A DNA stretch of 64,000 bases from Jilunia laotingensis (GCF_014385165.1 NZ_JACRTF010000001.1:4340001-4404000); one strand, 5' to 3'; numbered from the stretch's first letter, positions 38,038 through 47,399 are shown. Made by a program: numbers and translations. The notes: generated by a model from the letters alone, not told the origin.

Positions 38038-38216
38038 TTATTCCTAAGTCTGTGAAACCGGAACACATGAAGCAGAATCTCGACATATTAGACTTCACCC
38101 TGTCGGCCAACGACATGGCACGGATAAAGACGCTGGATACCGACAAGCCTTTCTTACTCGGCTCGCACGAAGATCCAGAAATCGTAAAATGGTTCATGCA
38201 GTACAAAAACGCCTGA
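38028..38216 (+). pseudogene. Aldo-keto reductase, C-terminal remnant
   Basis: About 62 codons, IIIPKSVKPEHMKQNLDILD .. LSANDMARIKTLDT .. VKWFMQYKNA, match the C-terminus of aldo-keto reductases. Most of the enzyme (about 220 residues) is absent. It joins head to head with the truncated AraC gene at about 38030, indicating a deletion between two once divergent genes. Confidence 0.75.
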
Positions 38217-38263
38217 ACATCAACAACCATATTTCGATAGCCGCTATCGACTATATTAAGAAG

Positions 38264-39163
38264 TTATTCGTATATGCCTTTATTGTAATCCGTCATGTAC
38301 TGAGTAAATGTTTTGCCTGTTTGCTGTTTGAAGAAGCGCATGAGATGGCTCGGATCAGAGAAATTGAAATCATCCGCCATTTCACTGACAGTGCGGTTGG
38401 AGAATAGCAATTCGTTCTTCAGTTCCTCAAGCAGACGTTGTTTTATCAAATGGGTAGCTGATACTCCGAATTGGGCTTTTACTGAGTTATTGAGTGTGAT
38501 GCGACTGACATGAAGCATGTCTGCATATTCCTGCACCCGCTGGTGGGTGCGGATATTCTGTTCCAACAAGTCCTTGAACCGAAAAGCGAAATTGTTTTTA
38601 GCAATTTCAGCGGGCAAGCAATAGGCGGCAGCGTATGTACGATTGATAATCAGCAAAAGATAATATAGTAAGGAAACAATGATATTGTACGTATCGGACA
38701 CTGGATTCATCAGCTCATACTTAATCTTTCCGAGCAGCCGCATATATTCCTTCATTTCGTCATGTGTGGCATTGATGTAAGGCGGCGTATCTGTCTGGTA
38801 ACAATACAAAAGGCGAAAAACGAAGAACTTGTCGGCGATAAAAGTACGCATGAAATCTTCGCGGAATATAAGGAACGTGTAATCCAACGCCGTCTCATCT
38901 ACATGCCACTCTTGTTGCTGATGGGGTGAAAGCAGGAGAACCATGCCGTCGCGCAGTTCAATCTTGCGGAAGTTCAGTAGCAAATATCCGTTTGCCTTAC
39001 GGAAAAAGTAGAAGCTGAAGAAGTCTGTCTTAAACCGCTTGTTTTCTGTCAGCACAAGTCCGATGTCCTTGTTTATGGCAGTATTGATGTAAAAATCCAC
39101 GCCGCAGCGTGTCTTGTTGAACGGTACGCTGACCAGTCGATCAGGGTTGATTATCTCGTCCAT
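38264..39163 (-). CDS. AraC-family transcriptional regulator
   Basis: 299 residues: an N-terminal cupin-like sensing domain (KIELRDGMVLLLSPHQQQEWHVDE near 68-90) and a C-terminal AraC HTH pair (VQEYADMLHVSRITLNNSVKAQFGVSATHLI and VSEMADDFNFSDPSHLMRFFKQQTGKTFTQY). It is intact and diverges from the metallo-hydrolase/radical SAM operon with 130 bases between, so it may control that operon. A TATCTTTG -7 box lies at 39180-39187 on the minus strand. Confidence 0.88.
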   Translation of the reverse strand: MDEIINPDRLVSVPFNKTRCGVDFYINTAINKDIGLVLTENKRFKTDFFSFYFFRKANGYLLLNFRKIELRDGMVLLLSPHQQQEWHVDETALDYTFLIFREDFMRTFIADKFFVFRLLYCYQTDTPPYINATHDEMKEYMRLLGKIKYELMNPVSDTYNIIVSLLYYLLLIINRTYAAAYCLPAEIAKNNFAFRFKDLLEQNIRTHQRVQEYADMLHVSRITLNNSVKAQFGVSATHLIKQRLLEELKNELLFSNRTVSEMADDFNFSDPSHLMRFFKQQTGKTFTQYMTDYNKGIYE

Positions 39164-39179
39164 ATCCTTGTCGTTTTTG

Positions 39180-39187
39180 CAAAGATA
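39180..39187 (-). promoter_or_regulatory. -7 box of the AraC gene
   Basis: The minus strand reads TATCTTTG, 17 bases before the ATG at 39163. A TTTG lies only 14 bases further upstream, too close for the consensus. Confidence 0.35.
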
Positions 39188-39293
39188 ATAATTTCATTTA
39201 TCAAAATGGCATAATTACCGTTTTTTCAGGCATAGATGTTTCGCCGGATTCTTCCGAACTTTGCACCCGTAATCAATAACAAGACATATAGTC

Positions 39294-40070
39294 ATGAAAA
39301 AGACATCCACAGTACAATTGGTGCGCAATGCCACCTTGAAAATCAGGTATGCGGGACACACCATGCTAATTGACCCCGTTTTAGCCGACAAAGGCACTTT
39401 GATATCGGCCCTCGGTGTGAATAAAACACCGAGGGTACACCTCACCATTCCTATTCAGGATATTATCGGAGGCGTGGACATGGTGCTCCTGACCCACAAT
39501 CACATCGACCATTACGAGCCGAGTGTCCCCACACATTTGCCCAAAGAAATTCCTTTCTACGTTCAGCCCCAGGACGCGGACGCCATCAGAAACGACGGAT
39601 TTACAAATGTGATACCCATCGAAGAAATAAAAACAATAGACGGCATATCCATTTACCGCACGACCGGACATCATGGTTTCGGGCAGATCGGGCAGATGAT
39701 GGGACCTGTATCAGGTTATGTGCTAAAAGCCGAGGGCTTCCCGACCGTTTATATAATGGGTGACTGCCGATGGGAAGCATGTATCCGAGACACCGTGGAA
39801 CGGTTCAATCCTGACTATATCGTGGTAAACTCCGGAGGTGCAATCTTTCCCGAATTTTCCAAAACGGACGGTCCTATCATCCCCGACGAGAACGAAGTGA
39901 TGCAGATACTTGACGAATTGCCTTCGCATATCAAGCTGATAGCCGTACACATGGATGCCATCGACCATTGCCAGACCACCCGTGCAATTCTGCGCAATGA
40001 GGCAACGCATCACGAAGCCGACATGAGCCGGCTGATTATCCCGGAGGACGGAGAAACAGTTGTGTTATGA
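39294..40070 (+). CDS. Metallo-beta-lactamase fold hydrolase (UlaG-like)
   Basis: 258 residues with the metal-binding motif HNHIDH at 68-73, a further GHHGFGQIGQ segment and GDCRWE carrying later metal ligands. The shape resembles UlaG-like lactonases/phosphodiesterases of the MBL superfamily. Substrate unknown. Its stop codon overlaps the start of the first radical SAM gene, so the three genes are translated together. Confidence 0.8.
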   Translation: MKKTSTVQLVRNATLKIRYAGHTMLIDPVLADKGTLISALGVNKTPRVHLTIPIQDIIGGVDMVLLTHNHIDHYEPSVPTHLPKEIPFYVQPQDADAIRNDGFTNVIPIEEIKTIDGISIYRTTGHHGFGQIGQMMGPVSGYVLKAEGFPTVYIMGDCRWEACIRDTVERFNPDYIVVNSGGAIFPEFSKTDGPIIPDENEVMQILDELPSHIKLIAVHMDAIDHCQTTRAILRNEATHHEADMSRLIIPEDGETVVL

Positions 40071-40735
40071 GTGTCTGCATTAAATCCCTGATAAAAAACA
40101 TGAACATAGTGGTAGGGTGCACTATAGGATGCCCTTACTGCTATGCCCGTAACAACTGCCGCCGTTTCCACATTACCGACGACTTTTCCGTGCCTGAATA
40201 CATGGAACGAAAACTGCGCATCATCGATACGTCCCGTCCTCATGTGTGGCTCATGACAGGAATGAGCGATTTCTCCGATTGGAAGCCTGAATGGAACGCA
40301 GAAATTTTCGAGCGGATCAGCAGCAATCCCCAGCACGCCTATATCTTTCTGACGAAGCGCCCTGACAAAATCAGTTTCTCCTCTGACGACGAGAACGTAT
40401 GGATGGGCGTGACCGTCACGCGCAGTTCCGAGAAAAGGAGGATTGATGATTTGAAAAAGAATATCAAAGCACGACACTACCATGTCACGTTTGAACCTCT
40501 CTTCGATGATATCGGCGAGATTGATTTCGAGGGAATTGACTGGATTGTCATAGGCACAGAGACCGGAAACCGAAAAGGAAAGTCATATTCGCGCCCCGAA
40601 TGGGTGCTTAGCATTGCAGAACAGGCAAAGGCTCATGGCATACCGGTGTTCATGAAAGAGGATTTGCTGCCGATTATGGGCGACGAAAGAATGATTCAGG
40701 AATTGCCGGAACAATTTACCAGACGAATACAATGA
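40067..40735 (+). CDS. Radical SAM protein, first of a mobile pair
   Basis: 222 residues. Cys18, Cys22 and Cys25 (CTIGCPYC) form the iron-sulfur motif CxxxCxxC. The rest resembles the DUF5131/phage Gp37-Gp68 type radical SAM family (HVWLMTGMSDFSDWKPEW, YIFLTKRPDKI, WIVIGTETGNRKG). From memory, this is the annotation 'radical SAM mobile pair protein A', whose function is not known. Overlaps both neighbours by four bases. Confidence 0.8.
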   Translation: MSVCIKSLIKNMNIVVGCTIGCPYCYARNNCRRFHITDDFSVPEYMERKLRIIDTSRPHVWLMTGMSDFSDWKPEWNAEIFERISSNPQHAYIFLTKRPDKISFSSDDENVWMGVTVTRSSEKRRIDDLKKNIKARHYHVTFEPLFDDIGEIDFEGIDWIVIGTETGNRKGKSYSRPEWVLSIAEQAKAHGIPVFMKEDLLPIMGDERMIQELPEQFTRRIQ

Positions 40736-41607
40736 ATATGGATACAATAAAGGAAATAGATGTAAAGAGTGTAATGACCAAATCCTCTCTGCCGGTGGGA
40801 GGATATTCGGTCAACCCTTATGTAGGGTGTCCCCACGCCTGCAGGTATTGCTACGCATCGTTCATGAAACGGTTCACCGGGCACACCGAGCCGTGGGGTA
40901 CGTTTTTAGATGTAAAAAACTGGAAGCCGATAACGAATCCTCATAAATACGACGGTGAACGTGTTGTAATAGGGTCTGTGACGGACGGTTACAATCCGTA
41001 TGAAGAAGAATTCCACCGTACCCGAAGGCTGCTCGAAGAGCTGCGAGGAAGCGATGCCGAGATTATGATATGCACAAAGTCCGATCTTGTCCTTCGCGAT
41101 CTCGACCTGTTGAAGAGTTTTCCCAAAGTGACTGTGTCATGGTCTGTCAATACGCTCGACGAGCAGTTCTGCGCAGATATGGACAACGCCGTAAGCATTG
41201 AACGCCGTCTGAAAGCGATGCGTCAGACATACGAGGCAGGTATCCGCACCGTATGCTTCGTCTCGCCCATATTCCCCAGAATAACAGACGTGAAGGCAAT
41301 AATAGAGGAGGTAAAAGATTATGCTGATTTAATCTGGCTTGAAAACCTGAATTTACGCGGGCAGTTCAAAGGCGGGATAATGACGTATATCCGTGAGAAG
41401 TATCCTGACCTCATACCGCTTTACGAGGAAATTTACAATAAAAAAAGGCTTGAATACTGGCAGGCATTGGAGCAGGACATTTCAAATTACGCCAAGGAGC
41501 AGGGCTTCCCGTATCGTATAAACGATCTGCCATACGGACGCTCGGAAAAAGGCAAACCTGTCATCGTAAACTACTTCTACCACGAAAAAATACGATTGAC
41601 AAAATGA
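40732..41607 (+). CDS. Radical SAM protein, second of a mobile pair
   Basis: 291 residues. Cys33, Cys37 and Cys40 (CPHACRYC) form CxxxCxxC; YVGCPHACRYCYASFMKRF and VVIGSVTDGYNPYEEEF match the SPL-like/Rv2578c-type radical SAM proteins. It corresponds to 'radical SAM mobile pair protein B'. Coupled to the first radical SAM gene by ATGA. Its TGA stop (41605-41607) is followed in the same frame by the RteA fragment. Confidence 0.82.
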   Translation: MNMDTIKEIDVKSVMTKSSLPVGGYSVNPYVGCPHACRYCYASFMKRFTGHTEPWGTFLDVKNWKPITNPHKYDGERVVIGSVTDGYNPYEEEFHRTRRLLEELRGSDAEIMICTKSDLVLRDLDLLKSFPKVTVSWSVNTLDEQFCADMDNAVSIERRLKAMRQTYEAGIRTVCFVSPIFPRITDVKAIIEEVKDYADLIWLENLNLRGQFKGGIMTYIREKYPDLIPLYEEIYNKKRLEYWQALEQDISNYAKEQGFPYRINDLPYGRSEKGKPVIVNYFYHEKIRLTK

Positions 41608-42912
41608 GGCTATGCCGGACTGATGCAGAAAAGTTGTAGCGCGGATAAAAGCACCATGTATGTGGATAATATCCGGCAATCTTCCGAGCGTATGCGGGAG
41701 ATGCTCAACACGCTGCTGGATTTCTTCCGTCTGGACAACGGCAAGGAGCAACCCAACCTTTCCCCTTGCAGGATTTCCGCAATCACGCATATTCTTGAAA
41801 CGGAGTTCATGCCCATTGCCATGAACAAGGGGCTGACTTTGATAGTGGAGAGCCACACCGATGCGGTGGTTTTGACCGACAAGGAACGTATCCTGCAAAT
41901 CGGCAACAACTTGTTGTCAAACGCCATCAAGTTCACGGATAACGGTAGTGTATCATTGGCAGCGGATTATGATAACGGTTTGCTGAAACTTATCGTTGAA
42001 GATACCGGTACGGGCATGACCGAAGATGAGCAACAACGAGTATTCGGTGCATTTGAACGTCTTTCAAATGCCGCCGCAAAAGACGGCTTCGGATTAGGAT
42101 TGTCCATCGTGCAGCGTATTGTGGCGATGCTCGGTGGAACTATACGCTTGGAAAGCGAGAAAGGCAAAGGGAGCCGCTTCACGGTGGAAATTCCCATGCA
42201 GACAGCCGAGGAACTGCCGGAACAGACAATTCAAGCGCAAATGCGCCATAATCATATCTGCCATGATGTGATTGCCATCGACAATGACGAGGTACTTCTC
42301 CTTATGTTGAAAGAAATGTATGCCCATGAAGGGATGCACTGCGATACCTGTACCAATGTTTCGGTACTGATGGAGCTGATACGAAAAAAGGAATACAGCC
42401 TGCTTCTGACGGATCTGAATATGCCTGAGATAAGCGGTTTTGAACTGCTGGAACTGTTGCGCTCATCCAATGTAGGCAACTCGAAGAGTATTCCCATAGT
42501 CGTGACAACCGCTTCGGGCAGTTGCAGCAAGGAGGAACTTATAGGGCGTGGATTTGCCGGATGCCTGTTCAAGCCGTTCTCCATATCCGAACTGATGGAG
42601 ATTACGGATAAATGCGCATTAAGCAGCATATTGGATGAAAAGCCGGATTTTTCCACTCTGCTATCTTATGGCAATGAATCCGTCATGCTGGACAAACTGA
42701 TAGCGGAAACCGAAAAGGAAATGCAGGCGGTCAAGGATGCAGAACAGCGTAAAGACCTCCAAGAACTGGACACACTTACACACCATCTGCGAAGTTCATG
42801 GCAGATTCTCCGTGCCGACCAGCCATTGAGGGAACTTTACGCCCAACTTCATGGAAGTGCCACTCCAGATGACGAAGCGATATGCAAAGCGGTGACCGGC
42901 TGTGCTGGATAA
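41608..42912 (+). pseudogene. RteA-type hybrid sensor kinase lacking its N-terminal half
   Basis: The frame GYAGLMQKSCS.. is typical of the region just after the phosphoacceptor His of RteA-type kinases; everything before, including that His and the sensor domain, is missing. An ATG at 41623 could start 429 residues: the rest of HisKA, a full ATPase domain (NLLSNAIKFT, EDTGTGM, GFGLGLSIV), a receiver domain with phospho-Asp in LLLTDLNMPEISG and an Hpt-like end (LDTLTHHLRSSW). It cannot autophosphorylate normally. Overlaps the following regulator frame slightly. Confidence 0.8.
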
Positions 42913-42961
42913 AGGTGCTGAAATTATCCGGCAGGCAAAAGAAGAAAGGAAAAATACGAAA

Positions 42962-44283
42962 ATGGATAAAACAAGAATCATCGTGGTGGAGGACAATATC
43001 GTGTATTGCGAGTTTGTCTGCAACCTGCTGGCACGGGAAGGATTCCGTACCGTGCAGGCTTACCACCTCTCGACCGCGAAGAAACTTCTGCAACAAGCCT
43101 CAGACGGGGACATCGTGGTTTCTGACCTACGACTACCCGACGGTGACGGCATCGACCTATTACGATGGATGCGCAAGGAAGGCATGACACAACCGTTAAT
43201 CATCATGACCAACTATGCCGAAGTGCATACGGCAGTCGAAAGTATGAAACTCGGCTCGCTGGACTATATCCCCAAGCAGCTTGTGGAGGATAAACTTATG
43301 CCTCTGCTTCATACCATCCTGAAAGAACGGAGTATCGGACGAAATCGTATGCCCGTTTTTGCCCGTGACAGTTCCGCCTTTCAGAAAATCATGCAACAGA
43401 TAAGATTAGTTGCCCCTACTGATATGAGCGTGCTGATATTCGGAGAGAACGGCACGGGCAAGGAGCATATCGCCCACCATCTGCATGATAAGAGCAAAAG
43501 GGCAGGGAAACCGTTTGTGCCTGTGGACTGCGGTTCACTCTCCAAAGACCTTGCGCCCTCGGCATTCTTCGGACATGTCAAAGGCGCGTTTACGGGTGCG
43601 GACAGCACAAAGAAAGGATACTTCAATGAGGCAGAGGGTGGCACATTGTTCTTGGATGAGGTAGGCAATCTCGCATTGGAAACCCAGCAGATGTTACTCC
43701 GTGCCATACAGGAACGGAGATACCGCCCTATAGGTGACAAGACGGACAAGAGCTTCAATGTCCGCATCATCGCCGCCACCAACGAGGATCTGGAGAAAGC
43801 GGTCATTGAAAAACGTTTCCGACAGGATTTGCTGTACCGTTTGCACGACTTCGAGATAACTGTTCCGCCCTTGCGTGACTGTCAGGAGGACATCATGCCG
43901 TTGGCGGAGTTCTTCCGTGAGATTGCCAACAATGAATTGGAATGTAGCGTGACTGGGTTCGATGCGGAAGCCCGTAAGACATTGCTGACCCATCCGTGGC
44001 CGGGTAATGTCCGTGAGCTTCGGCAGAAGATAATGGGCGCGGTGTTGCAGGCACAGACGGGAGTTGTCATGAAAGAGCATCTGGAACTGCCGTAACGAAA
44101 CCGACCTCACCTGTCAGCTTCGCCTTGCGAAACGATGCGGAGGACAAGGAACGCATCTTACGCGCGTTGAAGCAGGCAAACGGAAACCGCAAGGTTGCCG
44201 CCGAATTGCTCGGAATCGGACGTACAACGCTGTATAGCAAGTTGGAAGAGTATGGATTAAAGTATAAATTTCAGCAATCATAG
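42962..44283 (+). pseudogene. RteB-type sigma-54 response regulator with frameshift
   Basis: From ATG at 42962: receiver domain with Asp in VVSDLRLPDGDG, then an AAA+ sigma-54 activator domain with Walker A GENGTGKEHIA, GAFTGAD loop, Walker B LFLDEVGN and LLYRLHDFEI. A stop codon at 44093-44095 ends it after 377 residues. In the next frame, to the TAG at 44281-44283, lies the missing Fis-type HTH (ILRALKQANGNRKVAAELLG .. TTLYSKLEEYGLKYKF). One added base after CTGCCG near 44092 would restore the frame. Without the HTH, promoter binding should be lost. Confidence 0.82.
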
Positions 44284-44520
44284 CCCGCAACTTGCCGAAA
44301 ATAGAAGTAACGGTTAAACCGGATTATTCAGCGAAGATAAAAAACGTCCTGTGATAAAAATCATGGGACATTTTGATGTGTATCCGATTTTTATTGCTAC
44401 TTTTGTACCAAGACGAGAGACATTGACAGCAACTCACAGCAGAACGTAGAAATAGACAGGGTTGCCAAATCATTACCTCATTTTTACCTTATCCTCAGAA
44501 CTGCTTGCTAATAAAGTGGT
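44284..44520. other. Right end of the element
   Basis: No gene. Holds the direct repeat CCAAATCATTACC at 44465-44477, 43 bases from the junction, and a TACTTTTG -7 like sequence at 44397-44404 with a TTTG 22 bases upstream. Confidence 0.5.
44345..44376 (+). terminator. Possible terminator after the RteB-like gene
   Basis: GTCCTGTGAT and ATCATGGGAC pair with two G-T or mismatched positions around AAAA, followed by ATTTTG. Weak. Confidence 0.4.
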
Positions 44521-45060
44521 TATAAAAATCTTCCAGAATTACAAAAAAAAGAGGAAAAGTTACGTGCCGCCTACAAGCAACTAAGCCAATATTGCGAAGT
44601 AGAAGATCGGGAAGAAAAGCCACTGGACAACAGCGAAACAGAACTTTTGCTAACAGACGAAAGCGACACGAGCGTGAAATATCAAACCAGCAGTTTGAAC
44701 GAGGACCAAAAACAAATCATCGCCGATGCCATATCAAACGTTATGGAAACCACGAAAGAATATTGCGAATCCGATTTCTCACTGGAAAAGCTGGCCACCC
44801 TTGTCAATTCGAACAGCAAATATGTTTCGCAAGTCATCAACGAAACATATCAGAAAAATTTCAGTAACTATATTAACGAATACCGTATTCGTGAAGCACG
44901 TATACGACTGATGGATATTGAACATTACGGAAACTATACGATAAAAGCAATTTCAGAAAGTTTAGGCTATAAGTCACACGCTACTTTTATTAATGTATTC
45001 CGGAAAATCACCGGAATCACTCCTTCCATTTACCAAAAGATGGCAAAAGAGCAGTCTTAA
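44521..45060 (+). pseudogene. TPR-AraC transmembrane regulator, 3' part
   Basis: 179 codons continue the coiled coil of the gene cut at 31283 (YKNLPELQKKEEKLRAAYKQL) and supply the AraC DNA-binding domain: FSLEKLATLVNSNSKYVSQVINETY and IKAISESLGYKSHATFINVFRKITG, ending KMAKEQS. No ATG exists near the start; a TTG at 44647 is the only possible start for the HTH half. A free HTH domain might be made at low level from inside the element, but loss of the regulator is likelier. Confidence 0.88.
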
Positions 45061-45073
45061 ACTGCAATATGCT

Positions 45074-45098
45074 ATTCATAATTCATGAATTGTGAATT
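45074..45098. promoter_or_regulatory. 25 bp dyad operator, first copy
   Basis: An imperfect dyad centred on CATG (core AATTCATGAATT). The identical 25 bases occur at 47400-47424. It lies 56 bases before a -33 box; the spacing in the other copy is 57. A related half element follows at 45130-45149. Likely binding site for the AraC domain encoded just upstream. Confidence 0.6.
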
Positions 45099-45154
45099 TA
45101 TGCCTCATAAGTTCGCAAAATCAGCTATAAATTCACGAATTGATAATTCTTGCA

Positions 45155-45186
45155 TTTGTAAATCCTGTCTTTTCCGCATACTTTTG
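45155..45186 (+). promoter_or_regulatory. Promoter of the first secreted protein gene
   Basis: TTTG (45155-45158), 20 bases, TACTTTTG (45179-45186): a full Bacteroides promoter, 67 bases before the ATG. Confidence 0.8.
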
Positions 45187-45253
45187 AACAAAAAATATCG
45201 AGATTATCATCGCAAGAATAATCTAAATGTTCAATCTTAAAAATTATAGTTTT

Positions 45254-47197
45254 ATGAAGAATCTTACTTTTATCGCATGCTTGTGTTTTGCAACTGCTGT
45301 GTATGCAGGGAACGACAAACGGCCTTCTAGACTTGCATCCGGTGAGTTGAATCTGGAACAAAGGATCCAAGAACCGGAGATCAAACTTATCGAAGTGGGC
45401 GATGCCACTATCCAGCAGATAGTAAAAAAGGAAAAGCAGCCAACCAACTCTCTTAAAGTACCCGCTTTTCTTTCCAAAACAATGCTCAACGAAAAGGAAC
45501 TGAGGGAAATGGCGGCATACTCGGTAACAGAACAATTAGATAGTGTTGTTAGCAGCCAGTATTCAACAGGCATTAATTATTCAAAACAATACTTTGAATT
45601 TGAAAAAGACACACACCTTCCCATGCAGCGTACCAACTCGATGTGGGACGCAAAGACTAATTCTTGGGTTCCAGAAGAGCTATATCGATATACCTGGGAT
45701 GAAGACGGATATTGCCTGACACAAGAAGTCTACTACCCGAAAGTCAATATGGGTACAAGATATGTTTACACATATAACGAACAAAAATTGGGTAATACTC
45801 TGACTGTATATAAGTTCGACATCAGTGTAAGCGATGATTGGTATGTAACTGAAAAAGGTGAATATGAGTATGACGATAAAGGTGACATGACCCAAGAAGC
45901 AACGTTCCAATGGGAGGACGGAAAATGGGAACCGGTTATAAAGACACTCGCTGCCCATGATGAGAAGCACAGAATGACTTTGTTCGAACCGTATTATTGG
46001 GACGGCAGTGGATGGGTCGGTAATGGTGACAAGAAAGAATATGCCTACGATAAATGGGATAACGTGACATACAACGCCTTTTACATTTGGGGAGAAGTAC
46101 CCAATGATTGGTTCAAGTGTCAGATCATCGAATCTGAATACACGGAAGACAATCAACCCTCCCAACAACTTTGGAGATACTGGAACCGCAAATATCAGAA
46201 CTGGACCGGATGCGACGAATGGTGGGGAACCATGTTCAACAATAAGCTGACCAACCAATATTATGATGAAAAAGGACGGGAAATCCGCTCACAGTTCAAT
46301 GTGTTGTACACTCCCGTTGCCAACGAAGAAGAAGCGGAATATAGCCGCTGTTCAGGCTCGACCGATGAATGGACCGAAATAGAAAATGGGCTGACACAAC
46401 GCGTTCGTACAGCGACTGTTTACCCGAGTCCCATGAATCCGGATCTTGACGGTGAAAAAGTAACAGACATAGCAACTTGGCATTATGATTCTATGGGAAA
46501 TCAGGTATACTTTTTTGAAATACATGGTGGCGTTGACTATGAAACCGACGAATACACCTACGAGAATGGAGATTTGGTGAGAAGTTATAAATATGTTTTC
46601 AAATCAGGTCTGGCTCAGATCATCAAATATACTTATGATGAATATCACAACGTATTGACCCAACAAAGTGGAAGCAAGAACGAACAAGGAAACAATGACG
46701 AAAACTGGACCAACGGAAATCGCTTCGAATATGTTTGGGACACCGAACACGGTGTTATATTGGACAAGAAAGCCTTCTTCTGGAATGGTGTAGAGTATGT
46801 TCCGAATTGGGGACAAGCAGCTTCTTACGATTTCGACGCTGACATGTCACAAGTCAACATGTGGCCAGGCGGAGACACCGAATACAAATTGTTGGAGACA
46901 CGTAATTATGCTAACAATGATGGTGAATGGGACTGGGTAGCTTTCAAATATTACTACTCACCGGCTCCTACCGGTATAGAGAACCAGGTCAGTGACGGAG
47001 ATATCAAAGTATATCCCAACCCGGTAGTAGATATGCTTTATATCAACTCTCAAGAAAGTGCAGAAATAAACCTGTATAACATGCAAGGAGCTAAGCTGTT
47101 GAACACTAACGAAAAGAAAATAGATATGACCGGTTATCCGACCGGACTCTATATCATTGATGTGAATGGAACGAAAACAAAAATCCTTAAGAAATAA
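45254..47197 (+). CDS. Secreted repetitive protein with C-terminal sorting domain
   Basis: 647 residues from MKNLTFIACLCFATAVYA, a signal peptide; the upstream ATG at 45227 would extend it by nine residues. The middle is a repeat of short Tyr/Trp-rich units (YTWDEDGYCLTQEV, YEYDDKGDMTQEAT, YAYDKWDNVTYNA, YTYDEYHNVLTQQ), like RHS/YD-type or Bacteroides DUF3836-type repeats. The last 75 residues (IKVYPNPVVDMLYINS .. YPTGLYIIDVNGTKTKILKK) are a type A type IX secretion sorting domain. Probably exported to the surface under the disrupted TPR-AraC regulator. Followed by a terminator. Confidence 0.8.
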   Translation: MKNLTFIACLCFATAVYAGNDKRPSRLASGELNLEQRIQEPEIKLIEVGDATIQQIVKKEKQPTNSLKVPAFLSKTMLNEKELREMAAYSVTEQLDSVVSSQYSTGINYSKQYFEFEKDTHLPMQRTNSMWDAKTNSWVPEELYRYTWDEDGYCLTQEVYYPKVNMGTRYVYTYNEQKLGNTLTVYKFDISVSDDWYVTEKGEYEYDDKGDMTQEATFQWEDGKWEPVIKTLAAHDEKHRMTLFEPYYWDGSGWVGNGDKKEYAYDKWDNVTYNAFYIWGEVPNDWFKCQIIESEYTEDNQPSQQLWRYWNRKYQNWTGCDEWWGTMFNNKLTNQYYDEKGREIRSQFNVLYTPVANEEEAEYSRCSGSTDEWTEIENGLTQRVRTATVYPSPMNPDLDGEKVTDIATWHYDSMGNQVYFFEIHGGVDYETDEYTYENGDLVRSYKYVFKSGLAQIIKYTYDEYHNVLTQQSGSKNEQGNNDENWTNGNRFEYVWDTEHGVILDKKAFFWNGVEYVPNWGQAASYDFDADMSQVNMWPGGDTEYKLLETRNYANNDGEWDWVAFKYYYSPAPTGIENQVSDGDIKVYPNPVVDMLYINSQESAEINLYNMQGAKLLNTNEKKIDMTGYPTGLYIIDVNGTKTKILKK

Positions 47198-47268
47198 GAT
47201 TTAGTCAACTACATCTAATACTCACTTTTTGAACTTTCCCAATATTTAAGGAAGCTCAAAGATAAATC

Positions 47269-47310
47269 AAGTAGCGCTTTCCGCATCCGGCAGAAGCGCT
47301 ACTTTTGTTT
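47269..47310 (+). terminator. Terminator of the first secreted protein gene
   Basis: A perfect 11 bp stem (47269-47279 with 47294-47304, AAGTAGCGCTT) followed by TTGTTTG. Confidence 0.8.
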
Positions 47311-47399
47311 GTCCGACAATTCAGCCAAACCATTGGCTTCTTATAACAAACCCAAAGAGATAGATGAAGGCAAAAGGGCAGTCCCAAAGACAACCTGAC

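Larger units (their letters stand above)
31284..44520. mobile_element. Integrated mobilizable element (NBU/CTnDOT-like), 13.2 kb
   Basis: Bounded by the two halves of the TPR-AraC gene; TTAT stands at both edges (31281-31284 and 44520-44523). It contains integrase, a RhuM-like gene, helicase and primase genes, a candidate transfer origin, MobC and relaxase, cargo, and degraded RteA/RteB genes. No type IV secretion genes are present, so it is mobilizable and not self-transmissible. The exact crossover within the edge repeats is uncertain by a few bases. Confidence 0.88.

Noticed and set aside
31284..44520. Insertion into a tRNA gene
   Set aside because: Both flanks encode one protein (TPR-AraC regulator); no tRNA-like cloverleaf is visible at either edge. 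I found no tRNA or rRNA gene in the window.
44592..44867. 91-codon frame overlapping the AraC half of the split regulator
   Set aside because: The other frame encodes the recognisable AraC helix-turn-helix and continues the 5' half of the gene; this is a shadow.
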